From Planctomycetota bacterium (GTDB lineage Bacteria; Planctomycetota; SZUA-567): 62,017 nt of DNA. This document shows positions 17,974 to 28,600 of this stretch, one piece after another. Position 1 is the first letter of the stretch, and every line of letters begins with the position of its first letter. The notes below the pieces were generated by a model, which did not search any database, had not been told where the DNA came from, and worked only from the letters and a program-made list of their open reading frames with translations. The stretch covers positions 1-62,017 of the forward strand of contig JAIRTL010000003.1 of assembly GCA_031254915.1 (NCBI GenBank), written 5' to 3'. A program made the position numbers and the translations under genes.

Positions 17974-18395
17974 AAGGTCGACTAACGCTGTGGGTTCGCG
18001 ATCCGTGGGGCGAAGGCGGTTCGGGGATCTTTCGACGACGTCTTTCGGGACGTCCCTCATTACGGATGGTTCCGGGCAAGCCGATGGGCGTCGAGTGTAC
18101 GTCGTCGACCCATGGCTGCCGACGTTCGGGCGACGTTCGGGTTCCGGCCAGCCTGGCCTCGCTTTTTCTGGGGTCGTTATTGCATGGCCAGCATGCCGCG
18201 CGAAAGCGCGCTGTGGCCGAGGAGCGCGATATCATGTTTTCGCGCGTGGGGGATCGGATTCGGGAACAGCTTGTTTTCGAGAATGTTGTACGACGGCTTT
18301 CCGGCCCTCCCTAATCACGCTTTCGCGAATGGCCGCAAAATTCCCGAACGCGCTCGCGATCCGGTGATTGGGTGAAGATCGATGCGCTTTTCGCG

Positions 18396-19373
18396 TCAGG
18401 TTATGATGCCGATCTTTTTCCTGTCGATCGTCAGGAACACCGCCGCGACGAGAACGATGCCCTTGGCGATGCTTTGCACGTACGGCGACAGCCCGAGCAT
18501 GTTCATGCCGTTCGAGAGGATGGTGATGAGAAACGTTCCGAGGATGGACCCCCAGATGCTTCCGATGCCGCCGGTGAGAGGCGTTCCGCCGACCACCACG
18601 GCCGCGATGACGTCCATTTCCAGGCCTTCGCCCATGGTCGCCGTCGCCGCCATGACGCGCGCCGACTGCAAGGCGCCGGCGACGCCGTACATGCCGCCCG
18701 CGAGGACGTACATGAGAAGCTTGATGCGCGTCACCTTGATGCCGGTGAGCATCGCCACGCGTTGGCCGCCGCCTATGGCCCTCACCTCCCGTCCGAACGG
18801 CGTTCGATTGAGCAGTATGAGGGTGAAGACGACGAAGATGAGTGTGATGAGGGCGGAATTCGGGATCCCGAACGACCGGCTGGCGTAGACGTCGAGGAAG
18901 AAGTCGTCCCTGATCTGAATGGGCCTGCCCTTGGTGATGATGAGGACGATGCCTCTGAAAACGACCATGCCGCCCATGGTGGCGATGAAGGACGGCACCT
19001 TGCCGAGCGAAAAGACGGCGCCGTTTATGGCGCCGCAAAGCATGCCGGTGAGGATGGCGGGGGCGATCGCGAAAAGGCCCTGCGACGGCACCACGAGCGC
19101 GCACGACACCGCCGACAGCGCGACCACGGATCCTATGGACAGGTCGATCGAGCCGCCGAGAATGACGAAAGTGAGCCCGAGGGCGCAGGTTCCCACCGTC
19201 ACCGCCTGGGTGAGAATGATCATGAGGTTGTTCACGGAAAAGAAGAGCGGCCTCTGGCTGCCGAATATGATGCACAGAGCCGCCAGCAGGATCGCCGGGA
19301 AGAACTTCTTGAATGTGTCCATCGTCATGAAATTTTTGAATCCGGGCGTTGCTTCCGCATCCGCATGAGTCAT
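18396..19373 (-). CDS. sugar ABC transporter permease (RbsC/BPD_transp_2 family)
   Basis: A 325-residue membrane protein with about nine or ten hydrophobic segments. Family landmarks are LTFVILGGSIDLSIGSVVAL, PSFIATMGGMVVFRG, FGREVRAIGGG and VVGGTPLTGGIGSIWGS. These place it with the RbsC/YtfT-type permeases rather than with AraH. ATG 19373 follows GGAGG at 7 bases; the upstream alternative adds an unlikely Cys/Gly leader. It is the last gene of a binding protein-ATPase-permease operon. Sugar specificity cannot be read from sequence. Confidence 0.85.
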   Translation of the reverse strand: MTHADAEATPGFKNFMTMDTFKKFFPAILLAALCIIFGSQRPLFFSVNNLMIILTQAVTVGTCALGLTFVILGGSIDLSIGSVVALSAVSCALVVPSQGLFAIAPAILTGMLCGAINGAVFSLGKVPSFIATMGGMVVFRGIVLIITKGRPIQIRDDFFLDVYASRSFGIPNSALITLIFVVFTLILLNRTPFGREVRAIGGGQRVAMLTGIKVTRIKLLMYVLAGGMYGVAGALQSARVMAATATMGEGLEMDVIAAVVVGGTPLTGGIGSIWGSILGTFLITILSNGMNMLGLSPYVQSIAKGIVLVAAVFLTIDRKKIGIIT

Positions 19374-19421
19374 CGAATTTCCTCCAAGCCGGCAACCGCC
19401 CACGGGTCAGTGATGACGGCG

Positions 19422-20900
19422 CTAAAGCATGTATTTAATCATGTCCTCTTCGGTCGGGGGCTCGCCGAAGTCGTAAATCTTGCTGATTTCGCCTTTACGC
19501 AGGATGATCGTCCTGTCGCACATGCCGATCAGCTCGTTGAGGTCCTCGCTGAGAAGGATGATGGTGATGCCGCGCTTCGACAGGTCGGAGATGAGCTTGT
19601 AAATCTCCAGCCTGGCGCCGACGTCGATGCCGCGCGTGGGGTTGTTCAGGAGGAAGATGTCCGGCTCCATCGCCAGGCACTTTCCAAACACCACCTTCTG
19701 CATGTTGCCGCCCGAAAGCGACGAACAGGGATCGGAAGGGGACCGCACCTTGATCGTGACGTCCCTGATGATTCGCTCGGACATGCCGCTTTCGCGTTTC
19801 TTGTCGAGCAACCCCGCCCTGGTAGGGAGGGCGCCCATGGTTATGTTGTCCTTTACGGAAAAATTGACAATCAGCCCCTCGATCGAGCGTTCACCCGGGA
19901 GGAGGGCGATCTTCTTCGCCGTCGCGCCGTACGGAGCGCCAGGAGCGTACCGCTCTCCCTTGAGTGTCATTTCGCCCGATGCCGCCCTGATATCGCCGTA
20001 AATCGCACCGATGATTTCCTCGCCGCCCGAACCCTTGAGTCCTCCGACGCCGAGAATCTCGCCCTTGCGGACGCTGAAGGACACGTTGTGGAGGCTTTTC
20101 TCGACGCTGAGGTTGTCGAGCCGGATGATTTCCTCGGTGGGCCGGTCGGTTTTCTTTTCCGGATAGATGTTGCCGATGGTGCGGCCGACCATGAGGTTCT
20201 GCACCTCGTCCGGATTCGTTTCGGCGATTACCTTTTCCGCCACCCACCGGCCGTCCTTCATGATGACGGCGGTGTCGGCGATTTGGAACACTTCGTTGAA
20301 ATGGTGCGAGACGAACCCGATCGCGATGTCCCGCTCCTTCAGGCCCTCAACCACCGACAGGAAGGCGACGACCTCGCGATTGTTCAGGTAGGCGGTGGAT
20401 TCGTCGAAGAAGATGACCTTCGGGTCGTAGGTGAGGGCGCGCGCGAGTTCGAGGACTTTCCACTGCCCGTAATCGAGATCCCAGAGGTTCGCCCTGACGT
20501 CGATGTTGCCCCCGAGCTCGGCGAGAATGGCCACCGCCTCGTCCTCCATGCGCTTGCGGTTAATAAGGCCGAGGCGGTTGGTGAAGTTGCGCAGCCGGTC
20601 GATGAAAATGTTCTCGGGAACCGAGACGAAGGGATTGATGGTCGTTTCCTGGAACACGTAGACCACGCCGCGCTTGGCGGATTCGATATGGTCGACGGGG
20701 GTGAACGGAACGCCGTCGAGGTCGACTTCGCCGGAGTCCATCTTGTGGACGCCGCAGATGACCTTCAGCAACGTCGACTTGCCGGCGCCGTTTTCGCCGA
20801 TGACCGCCTTGATCCGGCCGGAACGGAATTCCGTCGAGACGTCGTCAAGCGCCTGGGTCGCGCCGAACGCCTTGGAGATGTTTTTCGCAGTGAGAAGCAT
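19422..20900 (-). CDS. sugar ABC transporter ATP-binding protein (RbsA/MglA type)
   Basis: A 492-residue double ATPase. The first half has VIGENGAGKSTLLKVI and KVIFFDESTAYLNNRE, where the usual DEPT is changed to DEST. The second half has GVGGLKGSGGEEI, SLSGGNMQKVVFGK and FLLNNPTRGIDVG, where the usual Walker B 'DEPT' reads NNPT. In this class the second site is commonly degenerate, but loss of the catalytic carboxylate here is notable. ATG 20900 is preceded by GGAGGG and is preferred over upstream starts. It lies between the binding protein and permease genes. Confidence 0.85.
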   Translation of the reverse strand: MLLTAKNISKAFGATQALDDVSTEFRSGRIKAVIGENGAGKSTLLKVICGVHKMDSGEVDLDGVPFTPVDHIESAKRGVVYVFQETTINPFVSVPENIFIDRLRNFTNRLGLINRKRMEDEAVAILAELGGNIDVRANLWDLDYGQWKVLELARALTYDPKVIFFDESTAYLNNREVVAFLSVVEGLKERDIAIGFVSHHFNEVFQIADTAVIMKDGRWVAEKVIAETNPDEVQNLMVGRTIGNIYPEKKTDRPTEEIIRLDNLSVEKSLHNVSFSVRKGEILGVGGLKGSGGEEIIGAIYGDIRAASGEMTLKGERYAPGAPYGATAKKIALLPGERSIEGLIVNFSVKDNITMGALPTRAGLLDKKRESGMSERIIRDVTIKVRSPSDPCSSLSGGNMQKVVFGKCLAMEPDIFLLNNPTRGIDVGARLEIYKLISDLSKRGITIILLSEDLNELIGMCDRTIILRKGEISKIYDFGEPPTEEDMIKYML

Positions 20901-20949
20901 ACATCCCTCCGGCATGCCCCGCCCCGGCACGATGGCCGGCATTTGAACC

Positions 20950-20992
20950 CGGGCCCGCCCGCCGGGAACCGCCGGCTCCCGGGACGGGCCCG
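20950..20992. promoter_or_regulatory. intercistronic GC-rich hairpin between binding protein and ATPase genes
   Basis: CGGGCCCG at 20950-20957 pairs with CGGGCCCG at 20985-20992, and the inner CCGCCGGGAA/CTCCCGGGA parts extend the stem imperfectly. A T-tract follows only on the plus side. Its place right after the binding-protein gene parallels the araF-araG hairpin and suggests differential expression. Confidence 0.5.
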
Positions 20993-21033
20993 CGTTTTTC
21001 AGTCGTTATGCGCGCTTGGCGCGGTTGCGCATG

Positions 21034-22116
21034 TCAGTATCCGAGGACCGGGGGCATGGCGGAGGCGCTGGGGTTGTAGACGCGGGAGTTTTGCTTGAAG
21101 TCGTAGACCGGGACGCCCGCGGGGAACGCCGCCTTGAACTTGGCGACCGTGTCCTTGGTGATGGGAATCGGCGCGAGCTGGTTTTCGCGCGCCTCGGCGG
21201 GGACGGGGAAGCCGTTGAGGTAGTCGTTGAGGATGTTCATGGCGAAGGCGCCCTGGAGCCAGTGGCCGCCGACGTCGAACAGCAGCTCGTCGTTTTCGAC
21301 CGCTTCGACGTTCTCCGGGTTCAGGTCCATGCCGACGACGAGGACGTCGCGGCCGGGACGCATGCCCATGGTGCGGATGCCAGCCATGACGCCGGTCGCG
21401 GTGCCGCCGTTCGCCGCCCAGATGCCCTTGATGTCCGGGTTGCCCTGGAGGATCGATTCGGTGACGTCCTGCGAACGGTCGCGCACGAAGTTGCCGACGA
21501 CTTCGCCGGCGACGCGCACGCTGTCGCCGGCTTCGTCCAGCGCCTTCTGCAGACCCTCGCGGCGGTCGATGGCGACGGTGGAGCCGGGGGTGCCGTTGAC
21601 GATGCCGACGACCTTCTTGCCGTCCGGGCCGGGTTCGACGTTTTCGATGAGGATTTTGCCCATCATGTAGCCGGACTCGAAGTCGGCGGGGCCGACGTAG
21701 GCGATGTAGTTGTCGTAGCTGGTCTGCGGCTTGATGTCCGGCAGGTAGCAGTCCGTAAACACCACCGGAATCCCGGCGAGTTTTGTATCCCTCAGCGCTT
21801 TGTGCCCGAGATCGAAGTAGGGGGTGAAAATAAGCGCGTCGATGCCCATCGAGCAGGCGTCCTCGATGTACTTGGCGCACTTGTCGGCGTTGTCCTCGGA
21901 GTTGAGCACCGTGAGTTCAATGCCCAGTTCCCTGGCGCCGAGCTGGACGAACGACAGATAGTTGTTCCAGAATTCATGTCCCAGGGACGGCAGAATGACG
22001 GCCATCTTCAGGCCGGTCCTCGCCGGAGAGCCGTCAGCCTGTTTTCCCTCGCCAGCCGCGGCGAACCCCGACGCGAACAGACAGATCGCAAACGCAACGC
22101 CAAGCACCTTCTTCAT
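21034..22116 (-). CDS. periplasmic sugar-binding protein (Peripla_BP_4 type)
   Basis: A 360-residue protein with a Sec signal peptide (about 1-23, ending FAAAG). The mature part begins LKMAVILPSLGHEFW, with GIDALIFTP, GIPVVFTDCYLP, GIVNGTPGST and GIWAANGGTATGVMAGI. This is the usual pattern of type I periplasmic binding proteins for sugars and related compounds. ATG 22116 follows AAGGAGGGG. It is first in the minus-strand operon ahead of the ATPase and permease. The 22117-22649 gap that carries its promoter contains a strikingly AT-rich stretch (about 22400-22545) but no clear operator. Confidence 0.83.
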   Translation of the reverse strand: MKKVLGVAFAICLFASGFAAAGEGKQADGSPARTGLKMAVILPSLGHEFWNNYLSFVQLGARELGIELTVLNSEDNADKCAKYIEDACSMGIDALIFTPYFDLGHKALRDTKLAGIPVVFTDCYLPDIKPQTSYDNYIAYVGPADFESGYMMGKILIENVEPGPDGKKVVGIVNGTPGSTVAIDRREGLQKALDEAGDSVRVAGEVVGNFVRDRSQDVTESILQGNPDIKGIWAANGGTATGVMAGIRTMGMRPGRDVLVVGMDLNPENVEAVENDELLFDVGGHWLQGAFAMNILNDYLNGFPVPAEARENQLAPIPITKDTVAKFKAAFPAGVPVYDFKQNSRVYNPSASAMPPVLGY

Positions 22117-22561
22117 GATCCCCTCCTTGTCGAACGACGGTCTCGATCCCGAAGCCGGAATCGAACCCACCAGACCGGAATACCGACCGTTCCCGGTTCA
22201 CGGCGAACCGGATCGCCGATCGAAAAAAACGGAGCAGTCGTGAGACGCCGGAAAGCGGAAGAGAACGGCGTCGGGAGTCGGGGCGCGGCTGAATGGATGG
22301 ATGACCGGCAAAAAGTCGCAAATCTATGGTGCGCGCCAAAAAAAGAGCATTTTGCTCCAAAAGCGGCCATACCTTCGAGCACATATGGTGTTACGGGAAA
22401 ACCGAGAATCTGCCTTCGTCAAATTGCAAGCATTGCTTTACCATAAATTTCGTAATAGGCAACCGTTATTTTCAAAATTTTCCCTTTTACGTCTATTTAT
22501 TTTCTTTTGTTTTAATAATTTACTTTAATGATTTACATTAAAAAAAGCTCCGCCTCCTTCG

Positions 22562-22590
22562 TGGACAGGGGCAGGAATACGTCATACAAT
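22562..22590 (+). promoter_or_regulatory. sigma-70-type promoter for the M16C peptidase gene
   Basis: TGGACA (22562-22567) and TACAAT (22585-22590) are separated by exactly 17 bases. The AT-rich tract upstream could act as an UP element. The predicted transcript starts near 22597, about 53 bases before the ATG. Confidence 0.65.
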
Positions 22591-22649
22591 GGCGCACAGT
22601 CGCCGCCTATATGGTTGCGGCGAATTTGGGAAACGAAAGGAATGCCGGT

Positions 22650-25622
22650 ATGACTCTGTCCGATTCTCTCCGCCAACGCATTGCCCCGGGATCCGCCATG
22701 CACGGCTACACTGTCGTCGGCGCAAGCGATCTCGAACGCCTCGGGATGACGGCGGTGGAACTTTTTCACGACCGTTCCGGCGCGCGGCATCTGCACCTCG
22801 CCGCCGAGGACAGGGAAAACCTCTTCGGCATCGCGTTCCGAACGCCGCCTCCGGACGACACCGGCTTGCCGCACATCCTCGAGCATACCGTCCTCTGCGG
22901 CTCGAAGCGCTTCCCGGTGAAAGACCCCTTCGTCGAACTCCTCAAATCGAGTCTCGCCACCTTCCTCAACGCCTTCACCTACCCCGACAGGACGATCTAC
23001 CCGTGTTCGAGCATGAACCGCCGCGATTTCCACAATCTGATGCGCGTATACTGCGACGCCGTTTTTTTCCCCATCCTGTCGGAGGATCATTTCCGCCAGG
23101 AAGGACACCATCTCGAGTTCCGCGACGACGGCGGCTTGATGATCAAGGGCGTCGTCTATAACGAAATGCGCGGCGTCTATTCCGACCCGGACGGCATTCT
23201 CGACCGCCGCATCTCGAAGGAACTTTTTTCCGCCAACGCCTACGGGCTCGACTACGGCGGCGATCCGTCCGCGATCCCGTCGCTCACCTACGAACGATTC
23301 ACCTCCTTTCATCGACGCTACTATCATCCGGCCAATTCCTGGATCGTCACGTACGGCGACGCCGACCTGGCGGAAACGCTGGCCGTCCTCGACGGCGAGT
23401 TCCTGTCCCGCTTCGAGAAGATCGAACTCGATACGACGATCGCGCCGCTCCCCGCGTGGACCGAACCGAAGCGCATGACCTTTCCCTATCCGGTGGATCC
23501 CGAGGACGACCCGTCCGGAAAGACGGAGATCGCCGTCACCTTCGCCGCGAACGACCGGCGGGATCTTCTCGCCACCCTCGCCATGCGCCTTATCGACGGG
23601 TATCTTCTCGACAACGCCGCCTCGCCCCTCAGAAAAGCGCTCATCGATTCCCGGCTCGGGCAGGAGCTTGGCAACGCCGGTTACGCCGACCATCAACGGG
23701 ACACATTCTTCGGCGTCGGCCTCAAGGGTTCGGAGGCGGACAGGGCGGAGGCGGTGGAAGCGCTTGTCCTCGACGTCATCCGCCGCGAAATCGACAACGG
23801 CTTCGATCGGGAAAAGGTGGAGTCGTCGCTCCACCAGCTTGAACTCGCCGCCAGGGAGATCAAAAGCCAGTACCCCCTTCGTCTGATGGAATGCGTTTTC
23901 GGAACCTGGCTGTACGATTCCGATCCGCTGTCGCAGATCAACGTCGGCGAGCGGTTGGACGAACTTCGCGCCCGGGTCCACAAGGAACCCGGTTTTCTCG
24001 AGGGAATCGCGCGCAAGCGCCTGCTTGACAATCCGCACCGTCTGCTCGCCGTCATGGTTCCGGATTCGCTGTATGCCGCGCGGATGGAGGAGGAGCAGGC
24101 GGCGCACATGGAAGCGCGGCTCGCCGGCATGTCGGAGGACGACAAACAAACCGTCCGCGACACGGCGGCGCGGCTTGAGGCGGCGCAGTCGGAAGGCAAC
24201 TCGCCCGAAGCGCTCGCCACCCTGCCCAGGCTCGCCCTTTCCGACGTCTCCCCGGAGCCTTTGCCGCTTCCGTGCCAAAAACGCCCTGTCGCTCGGGGAA
24301 CCCTCCTCGACGTGCCCATGTATTCGGGCGGCGTCGACTATCTGTTGCTCGCGCTCGACCTCGGATACATCGAGGGCGCCGACCTCGACTATCTGCCGAT
24401 TCTGTGCGAGGCGCTGGGCAAGACCGGCGCCGCGGGGCGCGACTACGCCGAAATGGCGTCCATGGAGGCCGCCGTCTCCGGCGGCATGGAGTTCACCGCC
24501 GGCATCATCGGAAGCGTCGAAGGGGCGGACCGGGCGCGGCTGCGGGTGAATGCCTGGCTCAAGGCGCTCGACGGCAATTGGGACGCGGCGCTTCGCCTCC
24601 TCGCCGACCGCCTTTTCCGACCCGAATTTCATGATCTCGAACGGCTGCGGGACATTGTCCTCCAGTCGAGAATGGCATGGCGCGACCAGATCGTGCCGCA
24701 GGGCCAGTATTATTCGTCGCTGCACGCGGCGCGGGACATCACGCCCGCGTCCCGGTTGGCGGAGCGGCTTGGCGGCTGCACGCAGGCCAGGTTCGTCGAC
24801 CAGCTCGCCGCCGGCGTCGACGATGGGCTTGCCGCGCTCGCCGGCCGCTTCGACGCGCTCGCGGCGCGGATCGTCTCCCATGGTCGAGTCGCCGCCGCGC
24901 AGGTGGGATCGAAAGAGGCGCTTTCCGCCACCGGGGCTTGGCTCGAGGAGAATGCCGGCCGGTTCGGCGGAGACGATTGCCCGCCTCCGCCGGCGCATCC
25001 GGCCCCGGGCGTCGGAGACCGGGTCGGACTGGCCGCGCCGGCCGACATCGCCTATGTCTCCCGCGCGCTGCCGGCGCCGCCCTTGGCTTCCGGTGACGCG
25101 CCGGCGCTGCTTCTTCTCGCCCAGCAGCTTTCCTACGGGTATCTCTGGAACGAGATTCGCGTGAAGGGCGGCGCCTACGGCGCGCGCGCCGCCTACGAGC
25201 CGTTCCGAGGCGTATTCACCCTCTGGAGCTACCGCGATCCGAACGTCACGGACACCTTCTGCGCCTACGCCGGGCTCGCCGGACATGTCGAAAAGGAAAT
25301 GGACCTGTCGCCGGCGGGAGTGGAGCAGGCGATCATTGGGACCGTGAAGGCGCTGGACCAGCCGGTGCGCCCGGCGGCGGCGGCGGGGGTCGCGCTTTCC
25401 CGGTTCCTCGGCGGCGAGGACGACCGCTTCCGGGCCGATTTCCGTTCCCGCCTGCTCCGGCTTACCGCCGACGAAATTCGGGGGGCGGCGGCGCGTCTTT
25501 TCGCCGGTCTTGAAAACTCGCCCGCGTGCGCGCTGTCGAGTCGCGAAAAATTGGCGGCCGAAAACGCGCGTCCGGACGGCCCGGATCTCCGGATCGAGCC
25601 GCTCTGGCGGACGGGAAGCTGA
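22650..25622 (+). CDS. M16C metallopeptidase (presequence protease-like)
   Basis: A 990-residue zinc peptidase of the PreP/insulinase M16C group. The inverted zinc motif is H75-I-L-E78-H79 in LPHILEHTVLCGSKRFPVKD. It is followed by FLNAFTYPDRTIYP and the distal NEMRGVYSDPDG, whose glutamate is the third zinc ligand. C-terminal features include IRVKGGAYGARA, the arginine/tyrosine region typical of M16. Length and domain order match full M16C proteins, which degrade short unstructured peptides. ATG 22650 is chosen for AAAGGA upstream. No signal peptide is visible, so cytoplasmic. The helicase gene follows after 4 bases. Confidence 0.9.
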   Translation: MTLSDSLRQRIAPGSAMHGYTVVGASDLERLGMTAVELFHDRSGARHLHLAAEDRENLFGIAFRTPPPDDTGLPHILEHTVLCGSKRFPVKDPFVELLKSSLATFLNAFTYPDRTIYPCSSMNRRDFHNLMRVYCDAVFFPILSEDHFRQEGHHLEFRDDGGLMIKGVVYNEMRGVYSDPDGILDRRISKELFSANAYGLDYGGDPSAIPSLTYERFTSFHRRYYHPANSWIVTYGDADLAETLAVLDGEFLSRFEKIELDTTIAPLPAWTEPKRMTFPYPVDPEDDPSGKTEIAVTFAANDRRDLLATLAMRLIDGYLLDNAASPLRKALIDSRLGQELGNAGYADHQRDTFFGVGLKGSEADRAEAVEALVLDVIRREIDNGFDREKVESSLHQLELAAREIKSQYPLRLMECVFGTWLYDSDPLSQINVGERLDELRARVHKEPGFLEGIARKRLLDNPHRLLAVMVPDSLYAARMEEEQAAHMEARLAGMSEDDKQTVRDTAARLEAAQSEGNSPEALATLPRLALSDVSPEPLPLPCQKRPVARGTLLDVPMYSGGVDYLLLALDLGYIEGADLDYLPILCEALGKTGAAGRDYAEMASMEAAVSGGMEFTAGIIGSVEGADRARLRVNAWLKALDGNWDAALRLLADRLFRPEFHDLERLRDIVLQSRMAWRDQIVPQGQYYSSLHAARDITPASRLAERLGGCTQARFVDQLAAGVDDGLAALAGRFDALAARIVSHGRVAAAQVGSKEALSATGAWLEENAGRFGGDDCPPPPAHPAPGVGDRVGLAAPADIAYVSRALPAPPLASGDAPALLLLAQQLSYGYLWNEIRVKGGAYGARAAYEPFRGVFTLWSYRDPNVTDTFCAYAGLAGHVEKEMDLSPAGVEQAIIGTVKALDQPVRPAAAAGVALSRFLGGEDDRFRADFRSRLLRLTADEIRGAAARLFAGLENSPACALSSREKLAAENARPDGPDLRIEPLWRTGS

Positions 25623-25626
25623 CGCG

Positions 25627-28600
25627 ATGGCGGACGACGCGCGCCCGCGCCTCATGGATGCGGCCGAACGGGAGCTTATTCTCTCGAGCCTGGACGAGAA
25701 CATCGCCGTCGAGGCGGCGGCGGGTTCCGGCAAGACCACCTGTCTGGTGGGGCGGCTGCTTTCGCTCGCGAGGCGCGGGGACATCGCCCCGGATACGTTG
25801 CTCGCCGCCGTCACGTTCACGCGGAAGGCGGCCGCCGAGTTGCGGGAACGCTGGCGCGTCGCGATCGGCCGCGCCGTCGAGACCGCCACGGGCGCGGAAC
25901 GGAAAAATCTTCTTGCGGCTTCGCGCGCCGTCCGTCTGTGCCACATCGGCACCATTCACGCCTTCGCGGCCCGTCTTCTGCGCGAGCGGCCCGTCGAGGC
26001 CGGGGTGGATCCCGATTTCCGCGAACTGGACGAGGAGGAGGATTCCCTTCTCCGCGACCGCGCCTGGGACGCGTTCGCGGACAGGGTGCATTCGGGCGGG
26101 TCATCCGAATTGGGCGGGACGCTGCGCCGCCTCGATCTCGGGCTTGAAGCGCTCCGCCAGCCATTCTTCGAATTCTCGAACTACCCCGACATGGCGCAAT
26201 GGCCGGGAGAGGATGCCCCCACGGACCTGGGGGGCTGGGAGGATTTCCGCTCGTCACTCATCGATTTCGCCGACACGGTCGCCGGATTCGTCGCCGAGCC
26301 GGTGGAAGAGGCGCAAAAGGAGGAGTTGTTCGGTCTCTACCGCGCGCTTCGCGCCTGGGCGGCGCGTCAGCGCGAAGCATCGCTCTACAGCCTGATCCGC
26401 ATGGCGGACCAGCTTCCGGCCGAGCCCGAAGCGTGCCCGAAGACGTGGAAAAACGTGTTCGGCGCGGCCTGCAAGGTCGGGTTGCCGGAAGAAAGGGCGC
26501 GCTATGCGCGTTTTTACGCCGAAACGGCGAAGCCGTTCCTCGACCGCCTGCGGGCGGCGCGCTACGCCGCGATGCTGGAAAGCTTCCGGACGGCGCGGGA
26601 GATATACGACCGCCTGCGCAAGGACGCGGGCGGCCTCAACTTCCAGGACCTTCTCATGCGCGCCGCCGCCCTTCTTCGCGAGCGCCCCGAAGTGCGCGCC
26701 GATCTCGCCCGCCGCTATCCGAGAATCCTCGTCGACGAAGTGCAGGACACCGATCCCATTCAGGCGGAGATTCTCTTTCTCCTCGCCGGCGAATTCGGCG
26801 CCGCCGAACCGGACTGGCGGCGCGCGAGGCTTCGTCCGGGCGCGCTGTTCATGGTCGGCGACCCCAAACAATCCATTTACCGCTTCACGCGCGCCGATAT
26901 CGCGACCTATATGGAATTGAAGCGTTTGCTGGTCGGGAACGGCGGCCGGATCGTGCGCCTCGGCGTCAATTTCCGCTGCCGCGCGGAAATCGTCGAATGG
27001 GTGAATCGAACCTTCGAACCGTCCAGCGCTTCGGCCTCGCGCCGCTTCCCGGAAAATGACGACGCGTACAGCCCCGGCTACGCGCCCCTCATTCCGGGAC
27101 GGGCGGACGAGGAAAGCGGCGCTTTCTCCGGCGTGTATCGTCTGGACGCGCTTCCCGTCGTCAGGGCGCGGAACAGGGCGGGGCTGCCGACGCGGTCCCT
27201 CGCCGACGTGCTCCGGGACGAGGCGGCCCGCATCGCCAGGTTCATGCGTGACGCCGTCGATGCGCCCCTTCTTATTGACGACCGCGATACAGGGCCGCGC
27301 CCGGCGCGCCCCGACGACTTCCTCGTTCTCACCGCCGGGAAATCGGGCGTCGCGGAAATCGCCGATCAACTCCGCCTTCTCGATCTGCCGGTGCGGGTGT
27401 CCGGCAGGAACCAGTTCGATCCCGATTCTCCTCTCCGCCTGCTGTCGCTCGCCGTGAAGGCGGCGATTTCCCCCGACGATCCGGTGCTCCAGGTCGCGGT
27501 GCTGCGAAGCCGCCTCTTCGGCGTCTCCGACCGGGAATTGTTCGAATGGAAGCGCCGCGACCTTCCGTTCACGCGGGGGCGGGGCGCCGTTTCCGAAAGG
27601 AACGGTCCGGTCGCGGCGGCGTTCGCGGAGCTTTCCCTCATCCACGATCTGTTTCGGCGAAACGAACCATCGGTCGCGCTCCGCGAAGCGGCGTCGCGCC
27701 TCGGCGTCATGCGGCTGGCGGCGGAGGACGGGGGGGCCGCCGGGATGGGCGCGATCGCGACCGTCCTTGACCGCCTCTCCGAAGCGGCGCATCCGGCGCG
27801 GACGCCTCTGGAAATGGCGGACGCGCTTGAGCGGACGCTCGAAACGGGAGAATTCGACATCCTGCCGCTCGAAGGGCTCGACGCCTCGGCCGTCAGGGTC
27901 ATGAATCTGCACAAATCAAAAGGTCTCGAAGCGCCTGTCGTCTTTCTCGCCGGAAGCGCGGAGCGCCGGGAGCATCCGCCGCGAGTGTGCATCGACCGCT
28001 CGGGCCCGACGCCGCGCGGTTTTCTCGCCCTCGCTCGGGGGAGCCGCCTGATCGCCTGCCCGACCGGGTGGGAGAAAAGGGAGGCGGAGGAGGCCAAATT
28101 CCTGGATTGCGAACGGTTGCGGTTGCGGTACGTCGCCGCGACGCGGGCCGGATCGGCGCTGGTCGTCACCGCCCATCCCTCGCCGTCAGGGTTGAAGAGC
28201 GCGTTCCTCGATGAAGTCGCGATCGACCGGCGTCTTCCCGAGCGCCACGATCCCGCGCCTCGCCCGGCGCCGGCGCCGGAGGAATTGTCGCTCGCGGAGA
28301 CGGAGGAGGCGCTCGCGGATATCAAAGCGCGATCGGATTCGGTGCGGCGGCCGACGTACCGGGTGCTCCGCGCCAAGGAATGTCGCGCCGAAACCGGGTT
28401 CGCCACGGGCGAACCGATCGCCCGGGACGGCGGCCCCGATTGGACCGGGGTTCATTTGTCGCCCGAAGAGGCGACCGCGCTCGGCGAGGCGGCGCATTCG
28501 CTTCTCGAGAATTCGGCCGGGCTCGACCGGGAGGCGCTGACTCGCGTGGCGGCGGAGCTGCTCAGGCTCGCGGAGTTGCCGGAAGCGCTCATTGACGATC

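Noticed and set aside
18066-18314. 82-codon frame in the 17.6-18.4 kb gap
   Set aside because: No ribosome site, no recognisable domain, and overlapping frames of similar size are present; no support as a gene.
18372-21098. 908-codon open frame on the plus strand across the second ABC transporter
   Set aside because: It is antisense to clear ATPase, permease and binding-protein genes, its translation is Asp/Glu/His-biased low-complexity, and it has no family motif. Such frames are expected in GC-rich DNA.
22135-22175. GGTTCGATTCC on the minus strand, resembling a tRNA T-loop
   Set aside because: The flanking bases do not form a T-stem, acceptor stem or anticodon arm, so it is not a tRNA.
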